This document shows, piece after piece, positions 34,060-43,705 of a stretch of DNA of 45,117 nucleotides. Under the pieces are notes generated by a model, which was given only the letters and a program-made list of their open reading frames with translations, did no database searches and was not told where the DNA came from. The DNA is taken from positions 51,636 through 96,752 of the forward strand of contig NTXX01000014.1 in NCBI GenBank assembly GCA_002559145.1, given 5' to 3'. The stretch comes from Bacillus sp. AFS006103. Lineage in GTDB: Bacteria; Bacillota; Bacilli; Bacillales; Cytobacillaceae. Position 1 is the first letter of the stretch. The number at the start of each line of letters is the position of its first letter. The position numbers and the translations under genes were made by a program.

Positions 34060-35481
34060 TTGCAAAATCTCAACGTTTCTGAAAAACCTATTCAATTGGA
34101 GCATGCCCAGAAAAAGAACCCAAAAAAGTTCTTGAAATTAATTACAACTGTATCAACATTTGGGGGGCTATTATTTGGATATGATACAGGAGTAATTAAT
34201 GGAGCACTTCCATATATGGCTAAACCAGACCAATTAAATCTTAATGCATTTTCAGAAGGGTTAGTAGCGAGTTCATTAATTTTAGGTGCCGCGATTGGTT
34301 CATTAGTGGGTGGACGGTTATCAGATAAAAAAGGGCGCAGAAGCCTCATCATGTATCTAGCCATTTTATTTTTATTCTCAACAATAGGCTGTGTTCTTTC
34401 ACCAAATGCATCCATCATGATTGTATTTCGCTTTTTACTTGGTCTTGCTGTCGGTGGTTCTTCCGTTATCATCCCCTCCTATCTTGCGGAAATATCTCCA
34501 TCGGACCGAAGAGGCATGATGGTTACGCGAAATGAATTGATGATTGTAATTGGGCAGTTTCTAGCTTATATCTGTAATGCAGTCATCGGCAATACCTTAG
34601 GTGATACAGGAGCTGTTTGGCGTTATATGTTAGTAGTGGCAACTTTACCAGCTGTGGCTTTATGGATTGGAGTGGTTATTTTACCAGAAAGTCCTCGCTG
34701 GTTAGCATCAAAAGGAAGAATGGCAGAAGCACTAAAAGTCCTTCAATTGATTCGTAATGAAAGTGTAGCACAGCAAGAATTAAATGAAATAAAAGCACAT
34801 ATCCAAGCAGAGCAAAAAGCAGAAAAAGTGACGCTAAGGGATTTAAGGGTACCTTGGGTCAAGCGAATTGTCGTACTAGGGGCAGTAATTGGAGGAGTAT
34901 CCCAGTTAGTGGGGATAAATTCTATTATGTATTATGGAACACAAATCCTAGAAAATGCCGGTTTTGGAACAAAAACAGCTTTGATTGCAAACGTAGCAAA
35001 TGGTTTAATCGCTGTCATCGCTGTTATTACTGGTATGTCGCTTACAAATAAAGTAAATAGACGAACAATGTTGCTAACAGGTTTAACTGGTGTTACAGCT
35101 GTTCTCATTACGATTGGTATTTCTACTTTCGCACTTGCTGGTTCACCGGCCTTGCCATTGGTCGTTTTATCTCTTACCATCCTATATTTAGCCTTCTTCC
35201 AAGGAGCAATTGGTCCTTTGGGCTGGCTCATAATCGCTGAAATTTTCCCTGTTCGTTTGCGTGGTGTGGGTATGGGAATTGCTACATTATTTTTATGGCT
35301 TTGCAATTTTATCGTAGGTCTATTCTTCCCAACACTTTTGAAGGTTGTTGGACTTTCAGGAACATTCTTCTTATTTGCTGTTTTTGGATTCATTGGGGTA
35401 GTATTTGTAGCGAAAAACTTGCCAGAGACAAGGGGACTTTCATTAGAACAAATAGAGGATAACTTTAAAATGGAAGCATAA
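34060..35481 (+). CDS. iolT: Inositol-type sugar porter (MFS), IolT-like, copy 1
   Basis: Proton-coupled importer of 473 residues with 12 membrane segments. Sugar-porter signatures are [63 protein letters not shown] and the final PETRG. These agree with IolT of B. subtilis, though the second copy at 38742 is closer. Start is TTG 34060 after AAAGGGGAAA. A cre site lies upstream and the terminator at 35501-35535 downstream. It stands alone between the epimerase-dehydrogenase pair and iolI, and may import that pair's substrate rather than myo-inositol. Confidence 0.87.
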   Translation: MQNLNVSEKPIQLEHAQKKNPKKFLKLITTVSTFGGLLFGYDTGVINGALPYMAKPDQLNLNAFSEGLVASSLILGAAIGSLVGGRLSDKKGRRSLIMYLAILFLFSTIGCVLSPNASIMIVFRFLLGLAVGGSSVIIPSYLAEISPSDRRGMMVTRNELMIVIGQFLAYICNAVIGNTLGDTGAVWRYMLVVATLPAVALWIGVVILPESPRWLASKGRMAEALKVLQLIRNESVAQQELNEIKAHIQAEQKAEKVTLRDLRVPWVKRIVVLGAVIGGVSQLVGINSIMYYGTQILENAGFGTKTALIANVANGLIAVIAVITGMSLTNKVNRRTMLLTGLTGVTAVLITIGISTFALAGSPALPLVVLSLTILYLAFFQGAIGPLGWLIIAEIFPVRLRGVGMGIATLFLWLCNFIVGLFFPTLLKVVGLSGTFFLFAVFGFIGVVFVAKNLPETRGLSLEQIEDNFKMEA

Positions 35482-35500
35482 GAATAAATGAATAAAAACA

Positions 35501-35535
35501 GCGGAGTTGGTCAAGATGACTACTCCGCGTTTTTC
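35501..35535. terminator. Terminator between convergent iolT and iolI
   Basis: GCGGAGT (35501-35507) pairs with ACTCCGC (35522-35528), with an inner GTCA/TGAC stem, then GTTTTT. It stands 20 bases after the iolT stop; iolI converges from the other side. Confidence 0.8.
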
Positions 35536-35587
35536 TATTTAGGCATTGGTATATGGGATCATTAAAATAACTTTCTTACCCTTTGGA

Positions 35588-36451
35588 TCATTTATGAACA
35601 GCGTAACTATAATAGTACTTTTCCAATACTTCCAAAGTTGTTTCTTTTGCTTTTTTTATAACTTCTTCAGGATCCATATGATAATACTCTGGTCTGAATA
35701 ACTCAACGGATGCCACAAAATCATAATTCAATTCTTTTAATCTTTTCAAATGCGCTTCTAAATCAATCACTCCGTGCCCTGGCCATACTCTGTCACTATC
35801 TCGCATTTGGCCAATCGGATAACCCTCAACATCGTTGATATGGAATATAAACAATTTATCTGCTGTTTCAGCAGTTACATCTTCTAACCTTGACCCCATT
35901 CCAGTGAATTGGAAAGTATCATAGACGAGACCCACATTATTTCGATTAACCGATTTTACAATACTGTATGCTTGTGCGAATGTATTAACCGTATTCTCCT
36001 GAATTCCGATAAACTCAATCGCAATCTTTACCCCGTATGGTTCGGCTAAATCAGATAAATGGGTTAAAACGCGAATACAGCTTGCATTTACTTCTTCTGT
36101 CAACGTTTTTCCTTTTTCCGTCACATCGATATTAGAAGGTACCACGCAAATATATGGACAATCTATTTTTTTACAAATCTCCAAGTATTCTTTGAATTCC
36201 TCAATAATCTTCTCTTCGTTTTCCTTCGTCCGGTTATTAAAAAAGCATAGTGCGTTCAAAGAAAGTGGTTTAATATGATGGGTATCAAAATAGGCTTTTA
36301 AGTCATCTAAAGTATAGTCTTTAAGATAATCTTTTAACTGATCAATTGAACGAATTTCAATAAAATCGTAACCGTGTTTTTCACAATACTCTAAATTCTG
36401 TTGAAGAGAAGCACTTTCAAATGTTGTTCCTTCGTTAAATGATAATTTCAT
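35588..36451 (-). CDS. iolI: 2-keto-myo-inositol isomerase (inosose isomerase)
   Basis: Interconverts 2-keto-myo-inositol and 1-keto-D-chiro-inositol, which opens D-chiro-inositol to the main path. The 287-residue TIM barrel matches B. subtilis IolI over its length: MKLSFNEGTTFE, CEKHGYDFIEIR, HHIKPLSLNALCFFNNR, AEPYGVKIAIEFIG, NRNNVGLVYDTFQF, DSDRVWPGHGVIDL and VASVELFRPEYYHM. Metal ligands would be the Glu of IEFIG, the Asp of VYDTF, the His of IFHIND and the Glu of SVELF. Start ATG 36451 is preceded on the minus strand by GGAGGG. It is the only minus-strand gene of the island; IolR-type repeats at 36561-36582 lie upstream of it. Confidence 0.92.
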   Translation of the reverse strand: MKLSFNEGTTFESASLQQNLEYCEKHGYDFIEIRSIDQLKDYLKDYTLDDLKAYFDTHHIKPLSLNALCFFNNRTKENEEKIIEEFKEYLEICKKIDCPYICVVPSNIDVTEKGKTLTEEVNASCIRVLTHLSDLAEPYGVKIAIEFIGIQENTVNTFAQAYSIVKSVNRNNVGLVYDTFQFTGMGSRLEDVTAETADKLFIFHINDVEGYPIGQMRDSDRVWPGHGVIDLEAHLKRLKELNYDFVASVELFRPEYYHMDPEEVIKKAKETTLEVLEKYYYSYAVHK

Positions 36452-36560
36452 AGGAAACCCTCCATTTATCTTTTGTATGCGATTTCAGTTTAATGGAAAT
36501 TTTCCTTGTTTATTATATATAATCTTGCTTTAAAATTATGTTTTGGTGCTATTTTATCAA

Positions 36561-36582
36561 TTGTTTGTTAACTTTTGATAAT
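36561..36582 (-). promoter_or_regulatory. IolR-type operator upstream of iolI
   Basis: On the minus strand, ATTATCAAAAGTTAACAAAC carries ATCAAAAGTTAAC, near the IolR unit, with TCAA and ACAA spaced 10 bp. The 17 bases TTGTTAACTTTTGATAA recur almost unchanged at 37643, before the second iolE. Confidence 0.55.
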
Positions 36583-36663
36583 CAGTTAGAGAGTTTACGA
36601 GATATTCAGAGAATTCACTGCACTATGTATAAAATATTAAAATAGTTCCGAAAAATAAACCCT

Positions 36664-36692
36664 TACCTTTTAAGGTAGTATAAAATATACTA
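36664..36692. promoter_or_regulatory. Nested palindromes before the second araC-type gene
   Basis: TACCTTTTAAGGTA (36664-36677) is a perfect palindrome and overlaps TAGTAT/ATACTA (36676-36681 with 36687-36692). The pair lies 44 bases before the start. Function is unknown; autoregulation is possible. Confidence 0.4.
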
Positions 36693-36735
36693 TATTTAGT
36701 ACTCTTTGTGTTTACCATTAGTGAGAGGTGAAGAA

Positions 36736-37599
36736 ATGAATTTCTATATTCCAAATGTAGAACCGGGCATCAAGTCAAAAGGATTATATTTTTATGAACC
36801 TTCCGCTTTAACGAAAGAATTATATCATTATGTCCTATGGGGCGGTGAATATATCGTAGATGTTCCCTACAGCATTAAGCGGGATTACATGAATTCCTTT
36901 ATCATATTTTATATAAAAAAGGGATCGATGCAATTCCACTATTTGGACCAAACATTTGTAGCCTCGGAAGATGATATTGTTTTTTTAGATTGTAAAGAAA
37001 AAAATAACTACAATGCATTTGAGGAAACGACCTTCCAATTTTTCCACTTTACAGGTAGTCACACGCAAGTTATGTATAACGAGTTATACAAAAGAAAGGG
37101 TTGTATGTTTAGACTGCCGGCTGAAAAAAATAATATACCAACGATTTTATCCCTTTTAGCTTCAAACCAGGAAGTAGACTTTAATATATCCTTGGAAATT
37201 TATAAACTCCTGGGTAATTTAGTAGAAAGTACCCGTGATACGTTTGAAAACAGAGATGCAAACGGGGCAAAAGCTATACCTACCGAAATACAAGCGGTTC
37301 TATCTTACATAAGTAAGAATTACTCATCAAAAATGACCGTCGACCAGCTGAGTGAAATATCTAATATAAGTACCTATCATTTTTGTCGTACGTTTAAAAA
37401 GTATGTAGGGACCAGCCCTCACCAATATGTACTAAATTACAGATTGATCCAAGCGAAGAATCAATTGGTGGAAACGAATCTCTCCATCGAGCAAATCAGC
37501 ATGAACTGTGGATTTAATAGTATTGGCCATTTTATTAAAGTGTTCTCCCAATCTACGGGGGGCATCACTCCCGGAAAGTTTAGAAAACTTCGATTTTGA
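36736..37599 (+). CDS. AraC family transcriptional regulator, copy 2
   Basis: Regulator of 287 residues. The N-terminal sensor half (YEPSALTKELYHYVLWGGEY, YMNSFIIFYIKKGSMQFHYL) is a cupin-type domain. The C-terminal DNA-binding half has MTVDQLSEISNISTYHFCRT and IEQISMNCGFNSIGHFIKVF, ending TPGKFRK. Start is ATG 36736 after GAGAGGTGA; the frame extends ten codons upstream without support. It is divergent from iolI and is followed by a terminator and the iolE-iolT-iolG block, so either side may be its target. It is not closely similar to the AraC protein at 30423. Confidence 0.85.
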   Translation: MNFYIPNVEPGIKSKGLYFYEPSALTKELYHYVLWGGEYIVDVPYSIKRDYMNSFIIFYIKKGSMQFHYLDQTFVASEDDIVFLDCKEKNNYNAFEETTFQFFHFTGSHTQVMYNELYKRKGCMFRLPAEKNNIPTILSLLASNQEVDFNISLEIYKLLGNLVESTRDTFENRDANGAKAIPTEIQAVLSYISKNYSSKMTVDQLSEISNISTYHFCRTFKKYVGTSPHQYVLNYRLIQAKNQLVETNLSIEQISMNCGFNSIGHFIKVFSQSTGGITPGKFRKLRF

Positions 37600-37616
37600 T
37601 TATCATTTCCCTCAAT

Positions 37617-37644
37617 AAATACCCTTATTTATGGGTATTTTTTT
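37617..37644 (+). terminator. Terminator after the second araC-type gene
   Basis: AAATACCC (37617-37624) pairs perfectly with GGGTATTT (37633-37640) around an 8-base loop, with T to 37644. Confidence 0.8.
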
Positions 37645-37680
37645 GTTAACTTTTGATGATTTTTGTGAAATATTGATCAA
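37642..37680 (-). promoter_or_regulatory. IolR-type operator array before iolE-iolT-iolG
   Basis: On the minus strand, four units TCAA, ACAA, TCAA and ACAA follow at exactly 10 bp each, including the segment ATCAAAAGTTAACAA shared with the iolI site. The array starts at the edge of the terminator and lies about 120 bases before the second iolE. Confidence 0.5.
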
Positions 37681-37799
37681 TGTTTAGCAAGAAATGATTA
37701 TTTGATAGCAATTTTATATAATACATGGACTCACTATAATCTATAAAATAAGGACAACCGGTTAAACAGTCTTACTTTTATTAGAAAGAAGGTTATACG

Positions 37800-38714
37800 A
37801 TGGAAAATAAAAAAATTTCATGGGGAATTGCTCCAATTGGTTGGCGTAATGATGACATTCCGGAAATTGGAGCAGACAATACATTATCACACTTACTAAG
37901 TGATATTGTCGTAGCTGGATTTGAGGGAACAGAGGTTGGGGGCTTTTTTCCAGAACCTAAAGTATTGAACAAAGAGCTTCAACTTCGCAATTTAAAAATT
38001 GCAGGGCAATGGTTTAGTAGTTTTATTATTCGAGATGGTGTGGAAGAGGTCTCTAAAGCTTTCCATAAACACTGCGAATATTTGAAAGCGGTTAACGCTG
38101 CTGTTGCCGTCGTATCAGAACAAACCTATAGTATTCAAGGTACAGATAAAAATGTTTTCAAAGAGAAACCATATTTCACAGATCAAGAATGGGACCAGTT
38201 ATGTCAAGGACTAAATGAATTAGGAAAAATTGCTAAAGAATATGATTTGAAGCTAGTTTTTCACCATCATATGGGAACAGGTGTACAAACATTAGCAGAG
38301 ATTGATCGTCTTATGGAAAACACTGATCCTAATTACGTTCATTTACTGTATGATACCGGCCATATTTATGTATCAGATAACGATTATATGACTCTATTAA
38401 ATAAACATATCCATCGTATCCATCACGTTCATTTTAAAGATATGCGTCAAGCGGTAAAAGAACAATGTGAAATAGAAGGAAAGTCCTTCTTACAATCCTT
38501 CTTGGCAGGAATGTTTACTGTTCCTGGTGATGGCTGCATTGATTTTACACAAGTATACAAGAAGCTTCTCGAAACAAATTATTCAGGCTGGATTGTCATT
38601 GAAGCAGAACAAGACCCCTCAGTTGCACATCCGTTGGAGTATGCATTGAAAGCCCGTAATTATATTAATGAAGAAATAATTCCATTAGAGAATCGCTCAT
38701 TAATGAAAGCTTAA
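37800..38714 (+). CDS. iolE: Inosose dehydratase, copy 2 (classical IolE)
   Basis: Dehydrates 2-keto-myo-inositol. The 304-residue protein follows B. subtilis IolE nearly throughout: [83 protein letters not shown] and [13 protein letters not shown]. Start ATG 37800 after AGAAAGAAGG. The iolT gene starts 27 bases after its stop, and iolG follows iolT, so the three form a myo-inositol uptake-oxidation-dehydration unit. Compare copy 1 at 29194, which has a different operator set. Confidence 0.95.
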   Translation: MENKKISWGIAPIGWRNDDIPEIGADNTLSHLLSDIVVAGFEGTEVGGFFPEPKVLNKELQLRNLKIAGQWFSSFIIRDGVEEVSKAFHKHCEYLKAVNAAVAVVSEQTYSIQGTDKNVFKEKPYFTDQEWDQLCQGLNELGKIAKEYDLKLVFHHHMGTGVQTLAEIDRLMENTDPNYVHLLYDTGHIYVSDNDYMTLLNKHIHRIHHVHFKDMRQAVKEQCEIEGKSFLQSFLAGMFTVPGDGCIDFTQVYKKLLETNYSGWIVIEAEQDPSVAHPLEYALKARNYINEEIIPLENRSLMKA

Positions 38715-38741
38715 AATAACGAACCTTGGGGGAGGAAGAAC

Positions 38742-40169
38742 ATGGGTAATCAGGCGAATTCAAAACCACGTGATTACGAAAAAGCTTTAAAAAAGATTAC
38801 GGTTATATCAACATTTGGTGGACTTCTTTTTGGATATGACACAGGTGTTATTAACGGGGCACTACCTTATATGGCAAGAACTGACGAGCTAAACCTGACA
38901 CCGGTGACAGAAGGATTCGTTACCAGTTCATTACTTTTTGGAGCTGCGCTTGGATCCATATTTGGAGGACGTTTATCAGACCGTTTTGGTCGTCGTAAAA
39001 TGATTCTAAATCTTGCTTTACTATTCTTTATTGCAGCAATTGGATGCACACTTTCACCGTCTGCTGGTGTTATGATTGTCTTCCGATTCTTGCTGGGTTT
39101 AGCAGTAGGGGCTGCATCCGTTATGGTCCCATCCTTTTTAGCGGAGATATCTCCGGTTGAGAAGAGGGGGAGGATGGTTACCCAGAACGAATTAATGATT
39201 GTTTCTGGTCAATTGTTAGCATTTGTCTTTAATGCCATCCTTGGAAATATGTTTGGTGAAGGAGCTTCACATGTTTGGCGTTACATGTTGTCGATTGCGT
39301 CGCTTCCGGCAGTGGTTTTATGGTTCGGAATGTTAGCGGTTCCAGAGAGCCCGCGTTGGCTCGCATCCAAAGGAAAACTTGGTGATGCACTTAGAGTCCT
39401 AAAAGAAATACGTGATGCAAACCGTGCCGAATCAGAGCTTGCTGAGATTAAAAATAATATTTCTCAGGAATCAGGGATTCAGCATGCAACATTTTCTGAT
39501 TTAAATGTACCGTGGGTCCGTCGGATAATTGGGATAGGAATTGGTATCGCGATTGTGCAACAAATAACAGGTGTTAATTCCATCATGTATTATGGAACGC
39601 AAATTCTTCAAAAATCAGGTTTTTCAACTAATGCAGCACTTATTGGTAATATTGCTAATGGTGCCATCTCAGTCCTAGCAACTTTTTTCGGAATCTGGCT
39701 TTTAGGAAAAATTGGTCGACGTCCGATGCTTATTGCAGGATTGGTGGGAACAACGGCAGCACTTGCTCTTATTGGGGTATTCTCGTTAGTACTTAAAGGA
39801 TCACCATCACTTCCGTTTGTCGTTCTTAGCTTGACTGTTACCTTCCTTGCCTTCCAACAGGGTGCTATTTCACCGGTAACCTGGCTCATGTTATCGGAAA
39901 TCTTCCCCTTAAAATTACGCGGACTTGGAATGGGTGTGACGGTATTCTGCTTATGGATCACGAATTTCCTTGTTGGGCTATTTTTCCCGATATTACTAAG
40001 TGCAGTGGGCTTATCGTTCACCTTCTTCATTTTCGCTGTGTGTGGAATTGGGGCCATTGTATTTGTGAATAAAATCTTGCCAGAGACAAGAGGAAAGTCA
40101 CTTGAGCAGCTAGAAAGTTATTTCCGAAACTATGGACAAGAAAGTCAGAAACAAGCTTCCAATCAATAA
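38742..40169 (+). CDS. iolT: Myo-inositol transporter IolT, copy 2
   Basis: Major inositol importer, MFS sugar porter of 475 residues with 12 membrane segments. The match to B. subtilis IolT is strong: [91 protein letters not shown] and [12 protein letters not shown]. Start ATG 38742 after GGGGGAGGAAG. It lies between iolE and iolG, with a cre site (40209) between it and iolG. It is closer to the B. subtilis transporter than copy 1 at 34060. Confidence 0.94.
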   Translation: MGNQANSKPRDYEKALKKITVISTFGGLLFGYDTGVINGALPYMARTDELNLTPVTEGFVTSSLLFGAALGSIFGGRLSDRFGRRKMILNLALLFFIAAIGCTLSPSAGVMIVFRFLLGLAVGAASVMVPSFLAEISPVEKRGRMVTQNELMIVSGQLLAFVFNAILGNMFGEGASHVWRYMLSIASLPAVVLWFGMLAVPESPRWLASKGKLGDALRVLKEIRDANRAESELAEIKNNISQESGIQHATFSDLNVPWVRRIIGIGIGIAIVQQITGVNSIMYYGTQILQKSGFSTNAALIGNIANGAISVLATFFGIWLLGKIGRRPMLIAGLVGTTAALALIGVFSLVLKGSPSLPFVVLSLTVTFLAFQQGAISPVTWLMLSEIFPLKLRGLGMGVTVFCLWITNFLVGLFFPILLSAVGLSFTFFIFAVCGIGAIVFVNKILPETRGKSLEQLESYFRNYGQESQKQASNQ

Positions 40170-40208
40170 TCTGATTAAAACATGATTTAAATATCAATAG
40201 TCAAAAAA

Positions 40209-40222
40209 TGAAAGCGTTATCT
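40209..40222. promoter_or_regulatory. cre (CcpA) site before iolG
   Basis: TGAAAGCGTTATCT lies 43 bases before the iolG start and resembles the sites at 12827 and 33931. Confidence 0.5.
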
Positions 40223-40237
40223 AGTGAATCGAAATAA

Positions 40238-41299
<1,062 letters not shown>

Positions 41300-41426
41300 A
41301 TTATTAAAAGCAATATTAGCCCTATTTAAACTAACTAATAACTAATGGTTATCATATCAGTAAGAATATTTACAATGATACATTTCTATTAGTCAATGAA
41401 AATTAGCTATGACAACCCAAAAATTG

Positions 41427-41474
41427 AACTGAACGCTAATTGTTAGTTTCACTATCAATTAGCGTTCAGTTTTT
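41427..41474 (+). terminator. Terminator after iolG
   Basis: AACTGAACGCTAATTG (41427-41442) pairs perfectly over 16 bp with CAATTAGCGTTCAGTT (41456-41471), followed by TTT. It marks the right end of the island. Confidence 0.88.
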
Positions 41475-41549
41475 CTTAATTACGGAGACAGTTTAACATT
41501 TGAAGTATTTTTTCTATCAAGCTTTCAGCATCTTCAGCCTCATAATTTT

Positions 41550-41600
41550 GGGGGCAGTCCCCCGGTGCGTTAAAGCTTGGTTTAACGGGGGACTGACCCC
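41550..41600. repeat. Imperfect palindrome of GGGGACTGACCCC type
   Basis: GGGGGCAGTCCCCCG then GTTAAA on the left (41550-41574, with a GTGC insertion) pairs with TTTAACGGGGGACTGACCCC (41581-41600) around GCTTGG. It resembles in plan the GTGCCTGACACC hairpins but has a different core. The form suggests a dispersed REP-like element. Confidence 0.6.
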
Positions 41601-41852
41601 ATTTTACAATTTACACGAACGTTGAATCTGGTGAGCTAGGGATGTGGTTAATAGTACTATTTTACTATCTTTTTGACAAAATAAGTTCATTTTCAATATA
41701 TTGGTATTTTTATAGGTGGATTATTAATCTTTTTTACGATGATCCTACAAAATTAGCTAATCTCTTCAGTAGCATGTGGTTTTGAAGGGAGAAGAATCTA
41801 TTTTCTTTCAATAATAATCAACCTAAAATTAGAATGTTAAGAAAAATTAATA

Positions 41853-41871
41853 GGGGAGGTTTTTATTCATA
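41853..41871 (+). promoter_or_regulatory. Ribosome site of the protease with an ATA start candidate
   Basis: GGGGAGG (41853-41859) stands nine bases before ATA (41869-41871), which would begin KNKKRGMALVASS, a normal signal-peptide start. The only in-frame ATG (41890) has AGGGG just one to two bases before it, too close for good use. A stop codon at 41851 limits the choice to these two. Confidence 0.6.
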
Positions 41872-41889
41872 AAGAATAAAAAAAGGGGA

Positions 41890-43350
41890 ATGGCGTTGGT
41901 AGCTAGCAGTTTCTTGGCCATGTCTCTATTATCTTTTTCAACTAGCATTCACACATCGGCAAAAACACAGACGGTCAGCAAAAACTATTTGATTGCTTAT
42001 AAGCAGTCATTGCCAAAGAACTATCAAACGGAAATCAATAATGCAGGTGGAGTGGTAGTAAAAGCCATTCCAGAACTAGGGGCTGTTGAGGTACGCTCTA
42101 CAAACCCAGATTTTCTCACCAAGCTGAATACGACTTCCATTGTGGCAGCGAATGTAGAGCAATCGTTTAAACTGAAGGACATCAAACCAGAGGGGGCGGA
42201 TGGCCAGCCTGTTACGCTTAATCCGGACTCAAATGGTACATATTGGAGTTCGCAATGGGATATTCGTCATCTAACAAATGAAGGGAAATCCTACGCAATT
42301 GAATCCGGGGGAACCAAATCAACTAGTGGTGTGAAACATAAGGCGGTTGTCGGTATCATCGACTCAGGTATCGATACAGGACATCCAGATTTAGAAGCAA
42401 ACTTTATCGGTGGTGAAAACTTTGTTCCTGCCGGCGGCTATTATGGAGATGTTCCAGAAGAGAAGGGGAATGTAAGCGATGTAACCGATACGAACGGTCA
42501 CGGAACTCATGTAGCCGGTTCGATCGCCGGCAATGGAAAAGTTAAGGGTGTCGGCCCAGACTTGGGAATCCGTGCTTACAGGATTTTTGATGCTAGCGGT
42601 AGTGCTCCAACAGGACCAATCGTCGCTGCGATTGTTCAAGCAGCCAACGACGGAGTAGATGTCATTAATATGTCCATTGGTGGATTTGATAGTTTGAAAT
42701 ATTACTATGAAGGTACTCGTTATAGTGATATTGCAGATGTTCTCCTTTGGAAACGGGCCGTTCAATATGCTGTTAAAAAAAATGTAACAGTTGTGGCTTC
42801 GGCAGGCAATGAATCTCTCAATTACGCTGATAAAAAGTCACTTACAGACTATATGAACGCTACCTATGCAGATTTGGGAATTCGATTTAGCGGCGTAACA
42901 ATTGAGGTGCCTGGCAGCACTCCTGGAGTTATTAATGTTTCGTCCTCAAATAAATGGTCAAGCAATAAGCTTGCTTTTTATTCCAACTATGGAAATGAAT
43001 TTATCGATGTAGCAGCCCCTGGAGGAGATAACGGACCAGTATATGCTTCAACACTAGATTTAAATCAACGTGATTTTACCTATCGAGCACTTTCCACATG
43101 GCCACGGTATCTGGATGCCTATTTCACGGTGCAAAAAAATGAAGGCTACGCCTACTTGCATGGAACATCAATGGCTGCGCCAAAAGTAGCCGGAATCGCA
43201 GGAGTCATTAAGGCTGCCCATCCAAATTATACTCCATCTCAAGTAGAGGCTCTTAACGAAAAAACAGCACTTGATTATGGAAAACCAGGCCATGATGAAT
43301 TGTATAGATCAGGTGAAGCTAATGCGTTTACGGCTTTAACAGATAAATAA
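41890..43350 (+). CDS. Secreted subtilisin-like serine protease (family S8)
   Basis: Exported endopeptidase of 486 residues (493 if ATA 41869 is used). The order is: signal peptide ending near HTSAKT (about 21-26), an I9-type inhibitor propeptide (NYLIAYKQSLPKNYQ to about 90), then the S8 domain. Counted from ATG 41890, the triad is Asp 158 in GIIDSGIDTGHPD, His 204 in NGHGTHVAGS and Ser 427 in GTSMAAPKVAG, with the oxyanion Asn 308 in ASAGNES. The ATG start truncates the positive n-region KNKKRG, which favours the unusual upstream ATA. It lies outside the inositol island, after a strong terminator, and ends before the element at 43372-43386 and the terminator at 43391-43434. Confidence 0.88.
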   Translation: MALVASSFLAMSLLSFSTSIHTSAKTQTVSKNYLIAYKQSLPKNYQTEINNAGGVVVKAIPELGAVEVRSTNPDFLTKLNTTSIVAANVEQSFKLKDIKPEGADGQPVTLNPDSNGTYWSSQWDIRHLTNEGKSYAIESGGTKSTSGVKHKAVVGIIDSGIDTGHPDLEANFIGGENFVPAGGYYGDVPEEKGNVSDVTDTNGHGTHVAGSIAGNGKVKGVGPDLGIRAYRIFDASGSAPTGPIVAAIVQAANDGVDVINMSIGGFDSLKYYYEGTRYSDIADVLLWKRAVQYAVKKNVTVVASAGNESLNYADKKSLTDYMNATYADLGIRFSGVTIEVPGSTPGVINVSSSNKWSSNKLAFYSNYGNEFIDVAAPGGDNGPVYASTLDLNQRDFTYRALSTWPRYLDAYFTVQKNEGYAYLHGTSMAAPKVAGIAGVIKAAHPNYTPSQVEALNEKTALDYGKPGHDELYRSGEANAFTALTDK

Positions 43351-43371
43351 TTAAATGTTGCCTTGGGCAAA

Positions 43372-43386
43372 TGGTGCCTGACACCA
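43372..43386. repeat. Dispersed GTGCCTGACACC copy
   Basis: TGGTGCCTGACACCA is an imperfect palindrome with the same core as the hairpin at 8220-8252 and the half copy at 1-20. It has no partner arm here, so it is a solo unit. Confidence 0.6.
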
Positions 43387-43390
43387 AAAC

Positions 43391-43434
43391 AAAAAGGAAG
43401 TCTCCTTCGTAAATTGAATGGGACTTCCTTTTTT
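43391..43434 (+). terminator. Terminator after the protease gene
   Basis: AAAAAGGAAGTC (43391-43402) pairs perfectly with GACTTCCTTTTT (43422-43433) around a 19-base loop. Confidence 0.8.
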
Positions 43435-43466
43435 GTATCTTAATCATAAAAGCGGGCTATAACAGG

Positions 43467-43628
43467 CTAACGGGTTCCGTTTCCTATCGCAAAACCCGTA
43501 AATGCAACTAAATTTGTACTGCCTTTTGTATCTGTTTTTGCAATTGAAAATAAAATGGCTCAGTTCACCATACTGAGCCATTTTTAATATTCATTTTTAG
43601 TAGCTTGTTGAAGTAACGCACCCGTTAG
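43467..43628. repeat. Facing CTAACGGGT / ACCCGTTAG repeats
   Basis: CTAACGGGT (43467-43475) and ACCCGTTAG (43620-43628) are exact reverse complements that enclose the hairpin at 43552-43584. A third copy, GCACCCGTTAG, is at 44581-44591, past the next gene. They may be the ends of a small non-coding element. Confidence 0.5.
43552..43584. terminator. Bidirectional hairpin terminator
   Basis: AAAATGGCTCAG (43552-43563) pairs perfectly with CTGAGCCATTTT (43573-43584) around a 9-base loop. It is positioned to end the minus-strand gene at 43706. Confidence 0.75.
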
Positions 43629-43705
43629 CTTAAGTACATTATTTCACAAACTGAAAGTAACTAATGGGCTTTCTGAATTGTAAAAACCTCACCGATAGCG
43701 AAACA

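Larger units (their letters stand above)
41300..41868. other. Intergenic region at the end of the inositol island
   Basis: This 569-base stretch holds the iolG terminator (41427-41474), the imperfect palindrome at 41550-41600 and the leader of the protease gene with the ribosome site GGGGAGG at 41853-41859. No frame with support is visible. Confidence 0.6.
43351..43705. other. Repeat-rich intergenic region
   Basis: These 355 bases contain a GTGCCTGACACC copy, two strong hairpins (43391-43434 and 43552-43584), and facing CTAACGGGT and ACCCGTTAG repeats. No gene is supported. Confidence 0.6.

Noticed and set aside
34932..35393. Open frame of 153 codons on the minus strand
   Set aside because: It is antisense to the well-supported transporter at 34060, has no ribosome site, and its basic, proline-rich translation is typical of a mirror of hydrophobic codons. 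The same holds for 39608-40057.
37702..37740. Promoter for iolE copy 2 with TTGATA and TATAAT
   Set aside because: The two TATAAT boxes (37717 and 37735) are 9 and 27 bases from the only TTGATA, so no valid spacing exists.
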